Part shown: one piece after another, positions 1-13,303 of the stretch | Position numbering within the stretch: the stretch's first letter is position 1 | Layout of the letters: the number at the start of each line of letters is the position of its first letter | From: Parus major | Lineage: Eukaryota > Chordata > Aves > Passeriformes > Paridae | DNA length: 64,000 nt | Direction of reading: 5' to 3' | NCBI RefSeq assembly: GCF_001522545.3 | Contig: NC_031769.1 | Span: 14,802,256 to 14,866,255, forward strand | Translations under genes and position numbers: made by a program | Notes under the pieces: generated by a model | Told to the model about the DNA's origin: nothing | Seen by the model: only the letters and a program-made list of their open reading frames with translations | The model's database searches: none

Positions 1-3000
1 AATTCCATCACGCTCACTTTACTTATTTGAGAGAATATCACAAAGATCCGGTTCTGAATTCATCCAGAGCCCTGCTAGCCTTTATTCACGGTAATGTGAA
101 GTTTCATTCCAACCTTTGATGCACTTCCCCACTCCCTCATTATTTAAAGTGTGGTTTTGCTCTAAAGACTGCCTGTATAAAATTGGCATCTGCTTCCTTA
201 ACAGATATATTCCATGTGTGAAATCGGAATACCGGTCTAGTGACTTCAATGGCAAGAATTTTTTTCACATGCTTCTTTTTTGTGTTGGTAGTAGACAGGC
301 TGGGTTGCTCTCTTGAATCTCAGGCAACAGCAGTACTGCACTTCCCTTTTAACCCTAAGCTTTTAGCCAAATGAGGAATAGTGGAACTGTTTCCTTTAAA
401 AGAAGAAGTGACAATGAAGAAAGTCCTTTTGGTACACATCTGTTAATGCACTAAGGGCATGCACTAGTAACAAAGCACAGGAAAAATCAGACAAAAGGGG
501 ATAATCTCTTGTTTTACACTTCTAACCCAGTCAAACATCCTTTCTTTCTTGCAGAGCTTTTTATACTGCACTATTGGGATGGGGTTTTTTGAGGGCTTCT
601 TTTACATCTTCTCTTCTAGCTCCCCTTGGCTGCACGGCCTCTTTCTCAAACACATAAGCCTTTGTGAAAGAGAGGCAGTAAAAACTCTCCCCCCTTCAAT
701 GCCTCATGTGTACTTTCATCTGGGGTAGTGACACATACTTGCGTTTGATGTGGAGGTTCCTGTAGGTTTAATTATATGGTTTCTTGTGGAATGTAATCGT
801 TTCTTCAGCTATCAAGCAGTGGTCACTATGTCTGGCCAAAGACAGTATTAAACTTCATTAATTCCTGCTCAGTCAGATTCTGCACTCATTCATCACTCTG
901 CAATCCCACGGAAGACAAAGAGGGTGCCTGGTGTGGAGGGATGGGGTACAATGACATGCACCACACAGGGGTAATGTGGCATAGCCTGGTCTCAGGCTGC
1001 TTGGGGCTGGGTGTGAGACACAAGGAGGGGAACCTCAGCTTGACTTTCACATCTAGAATTAATCTTTTTGCTTAACAGATCGCAAAATCATGGTCTCCTG
1101 AGACAGAACTTTGCCACAAAAATCAGAATAATGGTATTAAATAATTCAGCGATCTTCCAGTATTTCACTTGAGAAACCTAACCTAGGTTTTGTGGAATTA
1201 GAGGAAGCTGACTGTTTTCTCTGGAAAGGTTTTTGGGGGCAGGTGATTTTAAGGAAAGGTAAGTTCGCTAACCATTGAGCCTTCATAAAATGCTTGCTTG
1301 ACATATGGGCACCAGGGATGGTCCACATTTGCAGGCTGATCACACAAATAATGAAAGATCTTTTTGGGTCTTACTTGCAATTAAAGAGAAAGCATGCAGA
1401 AAATACAAGAAAAGTTCTCTGTGTAAAGACTTGAAGGCCTGGCAGCTGCAAACCTGGGTTCAGCTCCATTCCTACTTCCCTGTCTGTTGGAGCAGAGCGT
1501 CCTGTGCAACGCTGGAACATCCATGTAGGTCACCTCCTCCCCATAAACCTGGTAGTGAAATAGGTGCCCTCAGCCTGAGCTGCCCTGTGCCCCTCTGAGC
1601 TGTTAACATCTCCCTTACAGGGTGTGGGGCTTAGAGCAGATGGGGCTCTGACTAATACCATCTACACTAAGTCCCCTCTTATAGTCCCTTCCACTTTATG
1701 ACAGACTTTATTACTGCAGCTGTGTGCTGGCCTCATGGTTTCAATGATTTTTCTGTAATACTCTCAATCCCTTCTCTGCTCATTGCTCTGACTGATTGGT
1801 TCCTTACTCTCACATTAAATTATGTTACATTTTTCTGCAGCAAACTGCATTATACTGTATTACAAGCTGGTATTTACCATCTGCTGGTCCAATCTCACTA
1901 ACAAGCCAAAGCCTTTTGAAAAAAAGGCATTTTTGTTTGTACTGCCTCTAATACCAGTATTCTCTACAGACCTAAAAGACATAATTATTTCATCAGGTAT
2001 TCTACAAATAGATCCAAGCCTATGGCAGGATATCCTACAGAATGTATCTCTGGCAATACATTTGCAGGATTTGGCCTTTCCAAGGCAGACAGGTAAAACA
2101 AGCAGCTATTGCAGCCTTTTTGTTGGCCTCTTTACAGTAATTAAAATCTCCTTTCACAAGTGCACTTTCCTTTCTTCTCATAATCTGTTTTTTGATGTTG
2201 CTCCCAGTTTGATCAGTTCTATTAACCAATTACCACAGGCTTTCCCCCAGGGGGCTGGTAATTGCTGACTGCCTCAGAATCACTGGACCATTACGCTGCC
2301 TGTGTTTCTTTAGGTTTCTAAAATATACTCAATACCACTGTTCACCAATTTGCTACATCTGAACCTGATGGATTCCTGAGAACCCTAAATGTCCCAAACC
2401 CAGAAGTCCCCAGCTCTCCCCCCACTGCCCTTTGCAATGTCTGGGAGAGAAATAAGCCTCGCAGCCAGGTTCCTCACATACAGAAAGGTAATGTCTTTCT
2501 GTGTCTGATTGTTCCACTGAGTCTGTTTTAGCTTTGTTCTTTTCAAATTTGAAATATAAATCATCTTTAAAAGATCAACTTCTAGGTCAGTCTTCAGCAA
2601 TGGAAGTGGAAGGGAAGGAAAAGTTGTGATGATGCCCAGAAATAGTGATGATGCTCTGAAATGCTCAAGAGTTTGGAAGCATCTTCTGATGAAATGAGGT
2701 TGCTGTGAATTGGGACTTTGGGAGTAAACTAGGAAAGGGCAAAGGCAGCCCCAGGCCAAGAGGGTATTGGGAAGGTCAAAGTAGAGCAGGTACCTCAGGC
2801 TTTGTCATGAATTCACATGCAAAATGAAAAACCTACACCAAGACACCTCATTTTAAAAGGAGCTAGCAGAAGCTAGCAGCCCAGGGAATATGTGTCTGAG
2901 ATTTGGTGCAGATCATTTCTTCAAGCTAACAAATGTGTATTTTCTGCCATACATGGGAATGTGCAGCCCTTGAGCCCTGCTCTGCAGCTCCCTTACCAAA

Positions 3001-5600
3001 AGGGGTGTCTCTCATTGCAGCTGTACACAGCAACATCTGTGTGAGCCCCAGACTTGGCTGCATTCTCCTCACCCTGACTTCCACACTGCTCTACACCCCT
3101 TGACTGTGCTTGCAGTGTGGATTTTTAAATGGCTTGAAGTGTTATTAAAGCAGGACTTGTAAGGAGAGAAACAGCTTCTGCAGACTGAGGAAAACAGTGT
3201 CAGCAAAAGAAAACTGTTTCTCAGCAGAATAACTGCATGTGCCAAATGATTCCTTATAAATACATCTGTGCCACAAGACAAAGCACTACCACATTCATCT
3301 GATACTTTTCAACTAGTTTAAGGCTTCAGTGTTTACACTGGTTGGCTAAACAATACAAGCTTACACATTTAAATATAAGAATATACAACTATATGTAAGA
3401 ATAAAAAATATTCAAACATTGTACTATTATAATACCACATTATAAGATGTTGTTATTACCTGTAATACCATTATAAACATGTAAATAAAAGCATGGGCAT
3501 TCTTTGAATAATTCTGCATGCCTCTGTTCAAGACTATGGGCTCAGCCTTCCCCCTTCAGCTGCACAGAATATGAGCAATTATAAACACATGGCTTTTCTG
3601 CTCACTTGAGTCCCACTGGCGATTGTGAGCAACCTAAGAGATAAGGAAATGAAGGGGAAGAGCCTGGATAGAAACTTGGGGGCATGAAGGTGAGAGGGTT
3701 TCTAGAGGCTTATGCAGTGCTTTGGAAAATTTGCAAAGAAGTTGTTTCACATTAGTTCCCTTAATCATCTGCAGGCCAGGAAATTACAGGGAAATATTGG
3801 AAACTGCAGTGACACCAAGTGTGATATGGTCTACAGGAATATGCAGTCAGCTTTACTGACAGGAATAATGTGTTCCAAAGGGCTTGGGAAATCAATTCCT
3901 AAGCCTGCCTCCTGGGGAGGGTAACGTGGAATTGTCATGACTCAAATATCCTCTGACCAAGTTCTTCCAGTGTTTCACCCAAGAAGGGTTTGATGTTTAG
4001 TATCAAATTTACTTACTAGTAGGTGTTTGACATTGCATGGAATTCTGATATAACATAGCAATACAACAACATCCTGAAATCCCAAGGCAAACACAATAAA
4101 GCAAGTTGGATATGCAGTTGGATTGTAATACATGAGTTCCATTACTGGCTGAGAGCAGCTCAGACCCATTGCTCTCTTCAGGGTCCATTTGGTTGGGTTT
4201 TGGACTCTGTGTAGGGCTGAACCACAAACTGGTTTCCCCCATGCTGGTGTGGCTGGCTCAGGAAGACCTGTTAATCATTTTAGGAAAGGCCATTTTCACA
4301 ACCAGTTGACCCACTCAACAGATACAGCTGTTTATCTAAAAAGTATGCCACCCTCCGGCCCTCTTTGTGTTAAGTTCAGCTTCCTGTAGTACATCTGTGA
4401 TCACTTCCCATGTGGTTTTCTGAGCTTCATGAGCACATCATCCTTGCCTATCTTCTTCAAGTCCTCTTCCATGGATGAGTTTTGTTAATTGCCCACAGAA
4501 GTCCCCCGTGCCTCAGAGCAGGCAGTGGTTCCACCCACAAAGTGAGCGAGTTTGTACATAAAGCATTCCTGTTAGCAAAGGACACAATCCACACTCGTAT
4601 GTTTTAGAGACAGGATCCCACCATCTAAACCTCATGTTTTCAGTTGTTATTAATCAAATTACATAGGCTAAACTCTTAGTTCTGGTGGCAATCAGCAGCA
4701 CCAGTCCATAACCCAGCCTGACCCTGGGCACTGCTGTGCCTGCCAAGCCAGCGTGTTCAATCAGCAGTCTCTTCTGTAAACTGTGCCCTGTGCTGTGCAG
4801 CTTGAGTGCCTGCCATCAAAATAATAGTGTCCAGCATTTTTTTTATGGGTGGTCATCTTTCTGGATTTTGTGAGCCATTTTCCCCGTCTGGAGACCATAC
4901 ATGGCTAAGATTTATGTATATTTATTTTCAATGGCCTATTCGCTAACCATACAAGATTGTGCATGAAACACAGGGTATCCAAAACTCCTTTATCCCAGGA
5001 TGAGGGAGGAGCAGGGGAAAAGATTGAAGATTAAACAAGTGAGACCAATATTAAGAATCATGTTTTTATAGCATTCTTTAGAGTGAATATACTTTTACAA
5101 CATATTTTTCTCCTAAATGATGTGTTCAGGCAGAGGCCCAGTGTTGTAAAAAGACACATAATTGGCACTCAAACAGGTCTGAGTTATTGCTTGGTTGGTG
5201 TAATTTTACACCTGTCACTGCCCATATATTTAGAGAGAGTGAAAAAGCCAGAGCTGGGGCTGTTTCCCTGCTGGTTGCCTTCAGGCCGTGCTGACATGCT
5301 GGCTGAGTTTATAGCATGCCTTTGCAAAGTGCGGGGCCGGCAGAGGCCAAACCAGAGCTCATCTAAGACACAGCCTGGAGTGGCTCAGCAAGTGGCCCTG
5401 GTTGCAGCCCCACAGGAGCTGCATGGTTTTGCAGGCTGGCCCAGCTTTCTGTGCCACAGTGGTGCCAATGACCATCTCAGAGTGCCCCTCCTTGCCCAGG
5501 GCCAGTGGGCAGCACGCTGAGATATCCACCTTCTAAGGGCACCTTTATTAGACAGTTCTGTGTTGGTTTTGGTTTGGTTTCCGTTTGTTTTCTTCCCTGA
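1..5600. other. Non-coding stretch, no gene recognised
   Basis: No exon, RNA gene or mobile element could be supported here. The longest frame with an ATG is 148 codons at 1822-2268 on the plus strand. It has no domain, signal peptide or repeat that I recognise, and a frame of that length is expected by chance in a window this size. A notably AT-rich patch lies at about 3355-3495. A short tandem duplication of AGCTAGCAGA-like sequence sits near 2862-2880. The segment is best read as intergenic or intronic vertebrate DNA. Confidence 0.55.
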
Positions 5601-5655
5601 CATTTGCTGAAAGTATCTAGCTTGTGACCTCAGCTGTTTTTCTTGAGCTTAAAAT

Positions 5656-5663
5656 ATGCAAAT
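5656..5663 (+). promoter_or_regulatory. Octamer motif ATGCAAAT
   Basis: A perfect POU/Oct octamer lies inside an AT-rich stretch at about 5640-5720, which also holds an ACGTCA half-site near 5705. The motif is short enough to occur by chance several times in a region this long, so it is only a candidate binding site. Nothing nearby shows which gene it would serve. Confidence 0.2.
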
Positions 5664-6378
5664 ATAATATAAATCCAAAAGTATTACCAGCCAAGAGTGC
5701 CCAGACGTCAGTAGCATTTATCTAGAATAATAACAGTGCAACCCCAATCCTCCTTAATTCATCTTCTGGTGTCTGGGAACAAAACGTGGGACAGGACCGG
5801 TTAAATGGTTTGCATGGCAGAGAGATTCTGAGCTCCAACACAACCAGCACCACTTTGCAGCTGTTTACTTATCAGATTCATTCAACTGAAGTTGACCAAG
5901 CAGCAATAAGAGGTTGAAAAATGGGGTATCATCCATTTTTAATAGTTTTACAATGCTGAAAAAAGGCCGGCCTCTCTGGATGTAGGGCTGATACACCTAT
6001 GAGAACAGCCTGTTCAGTCAGACACAAACACTTAGATTTAAATATCATGAGATTCTGTTATAATTACTTACTTTGGATACCTTTTCCTCTCAATTTCTGA
6101 GAGTCATTAATTATATTAATTTCACAGTTTCTTTTCCTGCTGTGCTGAAAGGAAGAAAATTGTGTCTTGTGAACTGACATTTGCATTTCTTTGAATGTCC
6201 AGATGGTAAGAATCCAAGGACACCTGAAATGGCAGGAACCTTGTGACAGAGTCAGGCTATCAACAGGCTCCCTGAGGCCAGAGGGGAGCAGTTTAAGTAA
6301 CAATATTGCACATATCCTCTTTTGTCCCTTCTCAGTTTAAACTTTTCAATTTCCTGTAGCCCTAAGAAAAGGTCTCAG

Positions 6379-6400
6379 CCACCCCCACCCCCCCACCCCC
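6379..6400 (-). repeat. C-rich tract; putative G-quadruplex on the minus strand
   Basis: The plus strand is a run of C blocks broken by single A residues. The minus strand therefore reads as G runs of 2, 5, 7 and 5 separated by single T residues. Splitting the seven-G run gives four runs of at least three G with one-base loops, which fits the standard quadruplex-forming pattern. It is an isolated low-complexity tract, not part of a GC-rich promoter, and is probably a short microsatellite-like expansion. Confidence 0.6.
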
Positions 6401-6599
6401 AGCTGAGCATCATTGCCTTAGTGTCATATTATATTCACACTAGGGACAAATATTGAAGACAGAGACCTGGTTTTTACATTTTTATCTGTAAATTCTAGCC
6501 TAGAAATTAAGGGAGACCTGCAAGCCCAAACTACTCAAAGGCAAGAGGGGGCCTTCAAGGGGGAAAGATTTCCCAGAACAAGCCTTCTCATTGTAAAAG

Positions 6600-6985
6600 G
6601 CTAAAATTATTGCTCTCCTGTGATTTATAGTGCAAAGGCCTTCAGTCTTACAGAGCACCTGGAATATTCAGCATTAATTCAGAAACAAAGCTCTGTGTTG
6701 TTGATAAAGCATATCTCTGCAGAATCTGTAGTATCAGGGTACCTGTACATATTTTACACACCAAGAGATTATCCTGAATGTGCTACTAATATAAATCTAT
6801 TTGCTGTTGTTGGCATAATTCACAAGCATGAAATGAATGTGGCTACAACAAAGCCCTCTGGCTGCTCCATCAATTACTCCTCATTTTCGAGCCTTGACTT
6901 GTATATGCTTATATCTTCCCAGAAAAGATGAATGGTGAGAGATGAGAAAAATTTAATTTATGGCTTCACCTCAAATTAAGTCATA
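6600..6985. promoter_or_regulatory. Possible conserved non-coding element
   Basis: This stretch is AT-rich, CpG-poor and dense in TAAT/ATTA and TTTAT words, without the simple repeats seen elsewhere. That texture is typical of developmental enhancers in vertebrate genomes. A 103-codon open frame overlaps it at 6620-6931, but it has no ATG-start Kozak support and no recognisable domain, so I do not call it coding. The assignment rests on composition only and needs alignment to another bird genome. Confidence 0.2.
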
Positions 6986-6989
6986 AGTG

Positions 6990-8730
6990 GCAAGTACTTA
7001 ATTTTTAGCATTGCAGTAAAACTACAGATACAGTAAGGTTCTTTACCACACAAACCTCCTGTGAGAGATACCTGACCATTCCTCACCCAGATGTGGCACA
7101 GTTCAAGCATGCTTCTGAACTTAACTGCATCTGTCCTTTCTCCCTGACCCTCAGTTCTGCCCTTGGGGCTCCCCCACCTCTCAAGTCCACAAAACCAGTC
7201 CTGGGCAGTGTGTGCCCCCTGGCCTGGGGAAAAGCTGCTGTCTGCTGGCAGAGCTGGCCAGCCCTGAGCCCTGCATCCCTCTGTCCATGAGTTTCCTTTC
7301 CTGTCTGACTGCACACTTCACTCCTCAAGCCATGGCATGAATAATGAAGTCACCATGAATAAAATATGAGACCAAAGTTGGAGAGATATGGAATGATTCC
7401 TCCTCTGCTCCTGGTCTACTTTAGACATGTGGATACTCTCTGGACCTGCAGTTTCTGTTTGGGTGCTCTGTATTCCTTTAAATCTGTCCATTTGGCCTCC
7501 AGTTTATGATTGAGCCAAGTCTCTGACACCTTCAGGTACAGGTGGGTACTTGCAGCTGTGCTGTCCTTAGCTCTGAGAGCTACCCTGAATTCCCTGTCCT
7601 GGAAAGTTAAAACCATTCTCCCTGTTATCTGACCTCATGGGGTTGCTGGTTAATTTTTATTCTTTCAGGGCCAACTGGGCACTGAAGCAGATAAAGCCAA
7701 GGCTTTGTTGAATTTTTTTCAAAGGCAAATGACAGACTTGCAATAAGAAGCAGCAAGACATGATTCCCACCCGGGACTCACCATCTCTGGCACCTCTGCA
7801 GTCACTGCTGTACATGTGCTTGAATTTATTTCTGTTGTGCAGCCTTCCCTTCTGTCATTCCTCTGCCAGGTAACCTCTCAATGTCCCGTGTCCCAGACCA
7901 TCTCTTAGACACCTCTGATAATGCCCTGCATTTCAGTGCTTCATTTTTGCCTTCTCTTTTCTGCTGCTACTTGAAAGAAATTGTTTCATTGAAACAATTG
8001 AAACAATGAAAGAAATAGTCCTGGCGTGTGTGACTCATTGAGCTGTATATGGTCCTGTGCAACTGTCCCTGCAAGAGCACATCCAGGCTCTCATTCTCTT
8101 TCCTCTAAAAAAATATGATGAAAGCATACCAGAAAGACCACCAGAACATAACAAGAGACAAAGTCGCTGTCATCAAAGCCCCAAGGCAGATGTTCCTTGT
8201 TCTGCCAGCCTGTGCAGACAAAATGCTGCCATGGCCATTGGAGAGGAAAAGGTTAAATGAGGTGTACTGAATGCATTGCTGGGAGATGCCAGGGAAGATG
8301 GAGGGTTTTATGCCTTTTTTTTTTCCCTGACAATCTCATGTAGCATCTCAGCACTGCTAGTAAATACCTTGTGCTACTGTAGGGGGATTTAATATCCCAG
8401 AGCCTGCTTTTGGGACATGCTGCCTGCCCCTGGAGACAGCCCTTGGCTCAGGCTGGCTGTCCCCAAAAGCACTCAGGATGCCACAGGACTGGGATCTCCA
8501 GCTCAGATCAGCAGGAGCAGTCCAGTGTAGCATGAAAGCCAAGACACAAAGCTGGAGGAATGTACACAAAGGAGAAAAGGCAAAACAGTGCATTTCGGGA
8601 TAACTCTTGACTGAGGCTCACTGGAAATGTAATCATGACCCAGGCTCATTTGCCAGCACTGGTAGCTGGGACAAGTGTTTGGTCTCATCTTTTTCTATCA
8701 CCAAACGAAGACATGGAGCTCTGCATGGAA
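6990..8730. other. Non-coding stretch, no gene recognised
   Basis: No exon or repeat family could be supported. The GC-richer part at about 7100-7300 is open in several frames on both strands (up to 112 codons), which reflects composition and not coding. At 7973-8015 a GAAAGAAAT direct repeat encloses a small TTGTTTC/GAAACAA hairpin and two ATTGAAACA copies. Confidence 0.5.
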
Positions 8731-8734
8731 TAAT

Positions 8735-8990
8735 ATTAAGGGTTGATTGATTGCAGATTAAGAGCCTGAATAAAAGCTTAATGACGTCAATGGAAAGATT
8801 CTCATTGGCTTGAGTCAGCCCCAAGATGCTGCTCGACTGATGAAATGGATTTTTTTATTTTTTAAATGCAGTCATTACAATGTAAAAGCTCCTGTTGGAC
8901 AGAAATATCTCATATAAGCAGCATTAAAAAGTCTGAAATAAAAGGATGGATTTAGACGCCCAAGACAGGTATTTCAACATGGATGTATGT
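8735..8990. promoter_or_regulatory. Candidate enhancer with CRE, CCAAT and AP-1 motifs
   Basis: Within 36 bp the sequence holds a full palindromic cAMP-response element TGACGTCA (8782-8789), an inverted CCAAT box ATTGG (8804-8808) and an AP-1 site TGAGTCA (8811-8817). AT-rich homeobox-like sequence follows to about 8950. CREB/ATF, NF-Y and AP-1 factors are known to bind such sites together in promoters and enhancers. There is no CpG island or exon beside it, so a distal element fits better than a promoter. No target gene can be inferred. Confidence 0.3.
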
Positions 8991-9249
8991 TCATGTGACA
9001 TTTCATCAAAATGTCACTTTGCTTTGGAGAGGGAAAGCTCAGGTGTGCTCAGATCTCTCTCATAAATGAGATGTTCTTTATAAAGTTTTTTCTATTTTTC
9101 CAAGGACCTGCCTGTCACTGGGGAGGTTTTTACCAGCCCAGAGGGATCCTTGCAGTCTGCAGGAGTTGTCATGCTTGGCACACAGGCATTGATTCCAGGA
9201 AAGACAGCAGCCCTGTGCCTATTTGCCATAGCATGTACTACCCACAGGA

Positions 9250-9264
9250 AACATACACACACAC
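9250..9264. repeat. Short AC dinucleotide microsatellite
   Basis: A short run of alternating A and C. It is too short to be a useful marker and is listed for completeness. Confidence 0.6.
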
Positions 9265-9359
9265 AGAGATATTCATATAGCTTTATGTTACAAGCTATTG
9301 TCCTCTTTCTTCAAAGCCAAGGAATTTTCATGAAGTGTGTATACATCTGGTATCAGATC

Positions 9360-9560
9360 ATTTCAAGATTATGATAAAGAGATTATTTATAGCTCCACAT
9401 TGACATTTGTTTATTGTATGGATGACATCAGCGTGCCAGACATTGCTTTAACTCAATATTTCCCACTTTTATTGCATTTGTGATCCTTTATATGGCCATA
9501 GAACAAATCATTAAGGAGGATTCCGTGGAGGATAATGAGTACCATAATACTTCTAAACCT
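9360..9560. promoter_or_regulatory. Possible conserved non-coding element
   Basis: This is an AT-rich, repeat-free stretch with a GATA-type core TGATAA (9372-9377) and a forkhead core TGTTTAT (9408-9414), followed by TTATTG and TAAT words. It lies only 370 bp from the CRE/AP-1 cluster, so both could belong to one regulatory region. The evidence is composition and short motifs only. Confidence 0.2.
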
Positions 9561-9569
9561 CACATACCC

Positions 9570-12045
9570 TCTTTAGCTGGACTCAAATTCTTTTCATCTG
9601 TCAAGCAAAGTTGCAAGAAACAGAAAATAGTGTATGTTGAATGACACATTTGCTTGTAATCTCAGATTTTCCAAATCCCCCTGGTGTACCTGTGTTCCCC
9701 TTTTCTTCCATAATTAATTCTGACACTAAAACAGATGTTGCCCTTTAAATTCCCTTACATTATTTTATTTCCAAACAACGCTGGCTACTCCAGATATATT
9801 CAGGAAGAGGTAAATGCTCAAATATGCACCTTTGTCAGGTCTTTCCTCTTTCCCTCCCTTGCTGTTTGCCAGATCACAGTGGATTCAATCCTGCATCATG
9901 CAAGGGTGACAAGGGAATGTGTTTTCAATACAAAGCAGTGATCAAATTTCTATAATTTTCTACAAATAAAACATTCCGCTGAGTAGTTTGTTAAGGTGGG
10001 AAGAAAAATGCAATTTTTTTTTTGTTAAATTCTGTGTTTCTATTGTATTTGCAATTTTACTACCAAAGCATGGAGCTTGACCTGAGCCTGAGCCCAGTCA
10101 CAGCTGCCAAACTGGGAAAGCAGCTTTGCACTGCCAGGCTGCCCAGTCCCCTGTGAGCCCTCCAGCATTGCCTGCACAGCCTCGGTCCCCAAATCCACCA
10201 GGGACCACCCAGAATGGCACTGCCACCAAGCTGGCTGCTGCTGACCCAGCCATTCCCCTCCACATCGATTTGCCATAGCCCAAGATCCAGCCAGCTCACC
10301 CCGTTTTGTTGTTGGGGCTGGAGCATTGTTTCACACAACTTCATGGATTTGCTCATAAAGAATCTCTTTTGAGTAGCTGCAGAAAGCAGCCTTTCTACCA
10401 GGGGACTTGCTCTAGCCAATTTTCTTTCTGTGTGTAAAATTTTACAGAATAGAGAGGTTTATTTGTGCAAAGAGGGAAATGGATTGAACAGGCTCCGAAG
10501 TGTTTATGTAAGAGACTTCACTAGCCCTGATCTTAGAGTAATTGGCTAAATTAAGTTGCCTCAGGTTTCTTTGCTACATGGCATGAAATGCATGTGTAAT
10601 TAAAGCACAAATGTTGTGCCACAAAATCATTTCATGCCTCTGTACAGCAGATCTGACAGTGGAGTCAGAGGCTGCACAAACTGTGTGAGGGTGGCCCTGT
10701 GATTGCTGTTCAGTCTGTCCAGATTTCCGAGAAAACACCCGTTTGCCAGATGAGAACCTATTGATCTTTCTTTCTTGAATAACCCCTGTTCTTTTCTCCA
10801 CTCATCACTTTTCTTTTAATTTTCTTTCTGCCACTCTTTAATTTTTCAGAACCTCCACATTTTTATAATGTCTTGAAAGCTTAGGGCAACAAGGGTAAAT
10901 TATAAAAAGTGGGGAAAAGTGCTATTCTGTGGCCACCACTTAGTCTATTATATTTGGCAGCAAATAAGAAACTGAAAGCTAAACTACCAAAAAGATGAAA
11001 TACTTCAAAAACATTCCACAAATTGCAAAAAGTGTAAAAAAATATTCACTTCAGACTTTGCAAAATGAAAATATTTTTTTATTCCATTCTGGTTAGATTT
11101 TTTCCATTCTGGTTTCTTATTGCAGCAACTAAAAGTTATGGCTGCTTAGGCCTGACAGGGAGCTGTCCCTCCTGGTGTGGGCTGCAAGAGAAAAGTTCAC
11201 AAGCATCTGTGTGGATTTTGCTAGAGATCTGTCACTCCTGGGAAGAGAGACACGGCTGTTTGTCCCCCATGGGTAAGGCCTTGGTAACCACATGTGGTGG
11301 TTCGTATATGATTTGGCTTAGGAACACATCACATGTGGCTTTACATCAAAAATGGTAGTTTGCCAATTTTAGGTATAATTAACAGACCGGAAAAAACCCC
11401 TAAACAATAGCTTCAAGTAGCCTCAAGCCAGCTTGTGGGTAGAATATTAAATAGACTACATTTTTCAGAGTGTATAGAGAAAATTAAGTCTGTGGCTGGG
11501 GAGTGGCTCCAGACAACCTGAGGGGAGCTTTGAAAGGCTCATTAGCTTGCGATGCTGAGATCAAAACTTTGCATTCATTGGGATGTTGGAGCCTCAGGAG
11601 TAATTCCTGGGCTTTCATAATTAAGATTCAGCCCAATAGCTCCTATACTCACTTCACTTGAGAAAGAGAGAAGATGGCAGCTGCTGATGTGAGGCTCATC
11701 AGTGGCTCATGACAGCCTCTCTTGCCCCCATGATTAATTGGATAGTCATTCATGTGAGATACTCTGGGCATCCAGGAGATTTGGGCTCAGTTGTCAGCTT
11801 TGCTATGGATTCTGTGGAGTCTGGTTTCTCTTGTTTGCAATTCCTTCTCTCTGCCTTGTCATGTCTCCTGTGTTGATTGAATGTAATGAGTTCAAAGAAG
11901 GAAGTCCTCTGGCAAAAGAGGCTGTCAGATCTCGATGCCACTTGGAACTAAGAAACACTTGTGATATAATTCAGCAGGCACTGAACTCAGTGTCAATTAG
12001 ATAAGAAAAAACAGTATGGGATTCAAAGCAGGACAAGGACAGAAT
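9570..12045. other. Non-coding stretch, no gene recognised
   Basis: No supported exon. A GC-richer patch at about 10,070-10,320 is open in three minus-strand frames at once (up to 119 codons), a sign of composition and not of selection on one frame. A 12-bp palindrome ACCACATGTGGT with an E-box centre lies at 11,287-11,298, and CACATGTGGC recurs about 40 bp downstream. The segment about 11,350-11,700 is AT-rich and has enhancer-like texture, without a defining motif. Confidence 0.5.
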
Positions 12046-12050
12046 GCAAA

Positions 12051-12077
12051 ATATAATAATAAATAATAATAATAATT
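12051..12077. repeat. AAT trinucleotide microsatellite
   Basis: About nine imperfect ATA/AAT units in a row. It is a simple sequence repeat in otherwise anonymous DNA and is probably length-variable between individuals. Confidence 0.85.
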
Positions 12078-12079
12078 TA

Positions 12080-13303
12080 TGTGCATGTGAAGTCACGGAA
12101 AAACAGAATAATAGAGGGGAAGCTGCTCAAATAATCCCTTATCTCTTCTCTGGTCTCTAAAATTTCACCCTGAAAATATTCACAGTTTTTTGTGTAGCCT
12201 GCTCTCAAAGATGTCCACTCCCTCCATCAACACCACATTTCCATTCTCTGCTTATGAAAATGTCAAAACACGGCATTCAGTGCCTGGCTAAAATGAAGAT
12301 GCTTGCCCTTCCCCACAAAGCCTGCTATTTACCCCAGTGGGAAAATAACTTCATTTCTGGCAATTCCATGCTGAGTGCTATTTATTTCCCAGATAATGAT
12401 TTTTTAAAAGATGAGACTATTAAAATTAACTACTAAAGACAAAGCCTTGCCTCTTTTTCCCTAATATATAACTAACTAACTGCTTACCTGGTTGCAGCAA
12501 AGACTGATAAAAAAAATATGCAATAAGTTTAAGTCTTTTGCCAACAGTTGCAACATCGTTGAGCAGTGAAGCAGGGTGTTCCGTGGCCTTTTTCCTTCTA
12601 CCAGTGTTTCTAACAAAGAGATTCCTCTTCCTCTAGATGTCACCTGGTAGCTACTGCTTGATGTGTATTTTCTTTGCTGTGTCCTCTGGAAGGACCTGCA
12701 TGTCCCCCAGCCCGGGCATTCTGTCAGCCATGTCAGCCCATGGGATAAATCCTCCTTCTCTGTGGGAATTCTGGGTCCTGAGCCTTGGATGACACCACCA
12801 GCTGCAAAGCCACCACGGTCCTGCCCCCTTGTTCCTGGTTTGTTCTTGCCTCTCTCTTGCCTCAGCCTTGCCTCACTTTTTCATACTTTATACTTAATTC
12901 ACACAATATAGTTTCCACAACTTTTGTTTCCCTGTAACTCCTGAAGCTGCTTTTTTAGCCAGGCTAGTCACCACCCTAATTAGGGTGCTCATCCTTGTAC
13001 TCTTACCACAACTTTCTTGACAAAATGTTATTTCTCCTTAGCCTCCCGTCTTTCTTCTGCCTCCTGGAACCTCTCAAGCAGTCATTTTCTCCATTTTTTT
13101 AATCATCAGATATCCAGTCTCTGTTAGAGAAGTTCTGTGCAGGTCTTATGGGTGTACTTTTTCATTTCTATTCCCATAAAAAAAAAAAAAAAGGAAATCC
13201 AGACAAATAATTAAAAAATGTAGATATTTTCCTTGTCTCCATGAAGGATTCCATACAGACTGGGAAAATTTTCAACCCGAGTCTTAGGGATGAACAAATA
13301 AAA
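12080..13303. other. Non-coding stretch up to the assembly gap
   Basis: No exon supported. A pyrimidine-rich patch lies at about 12,830-12,870 and a poly-A run of about 14 at 13,179-13,193. The last bases before the gap read as AAATA-type sequence. Confidence 0.5.
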
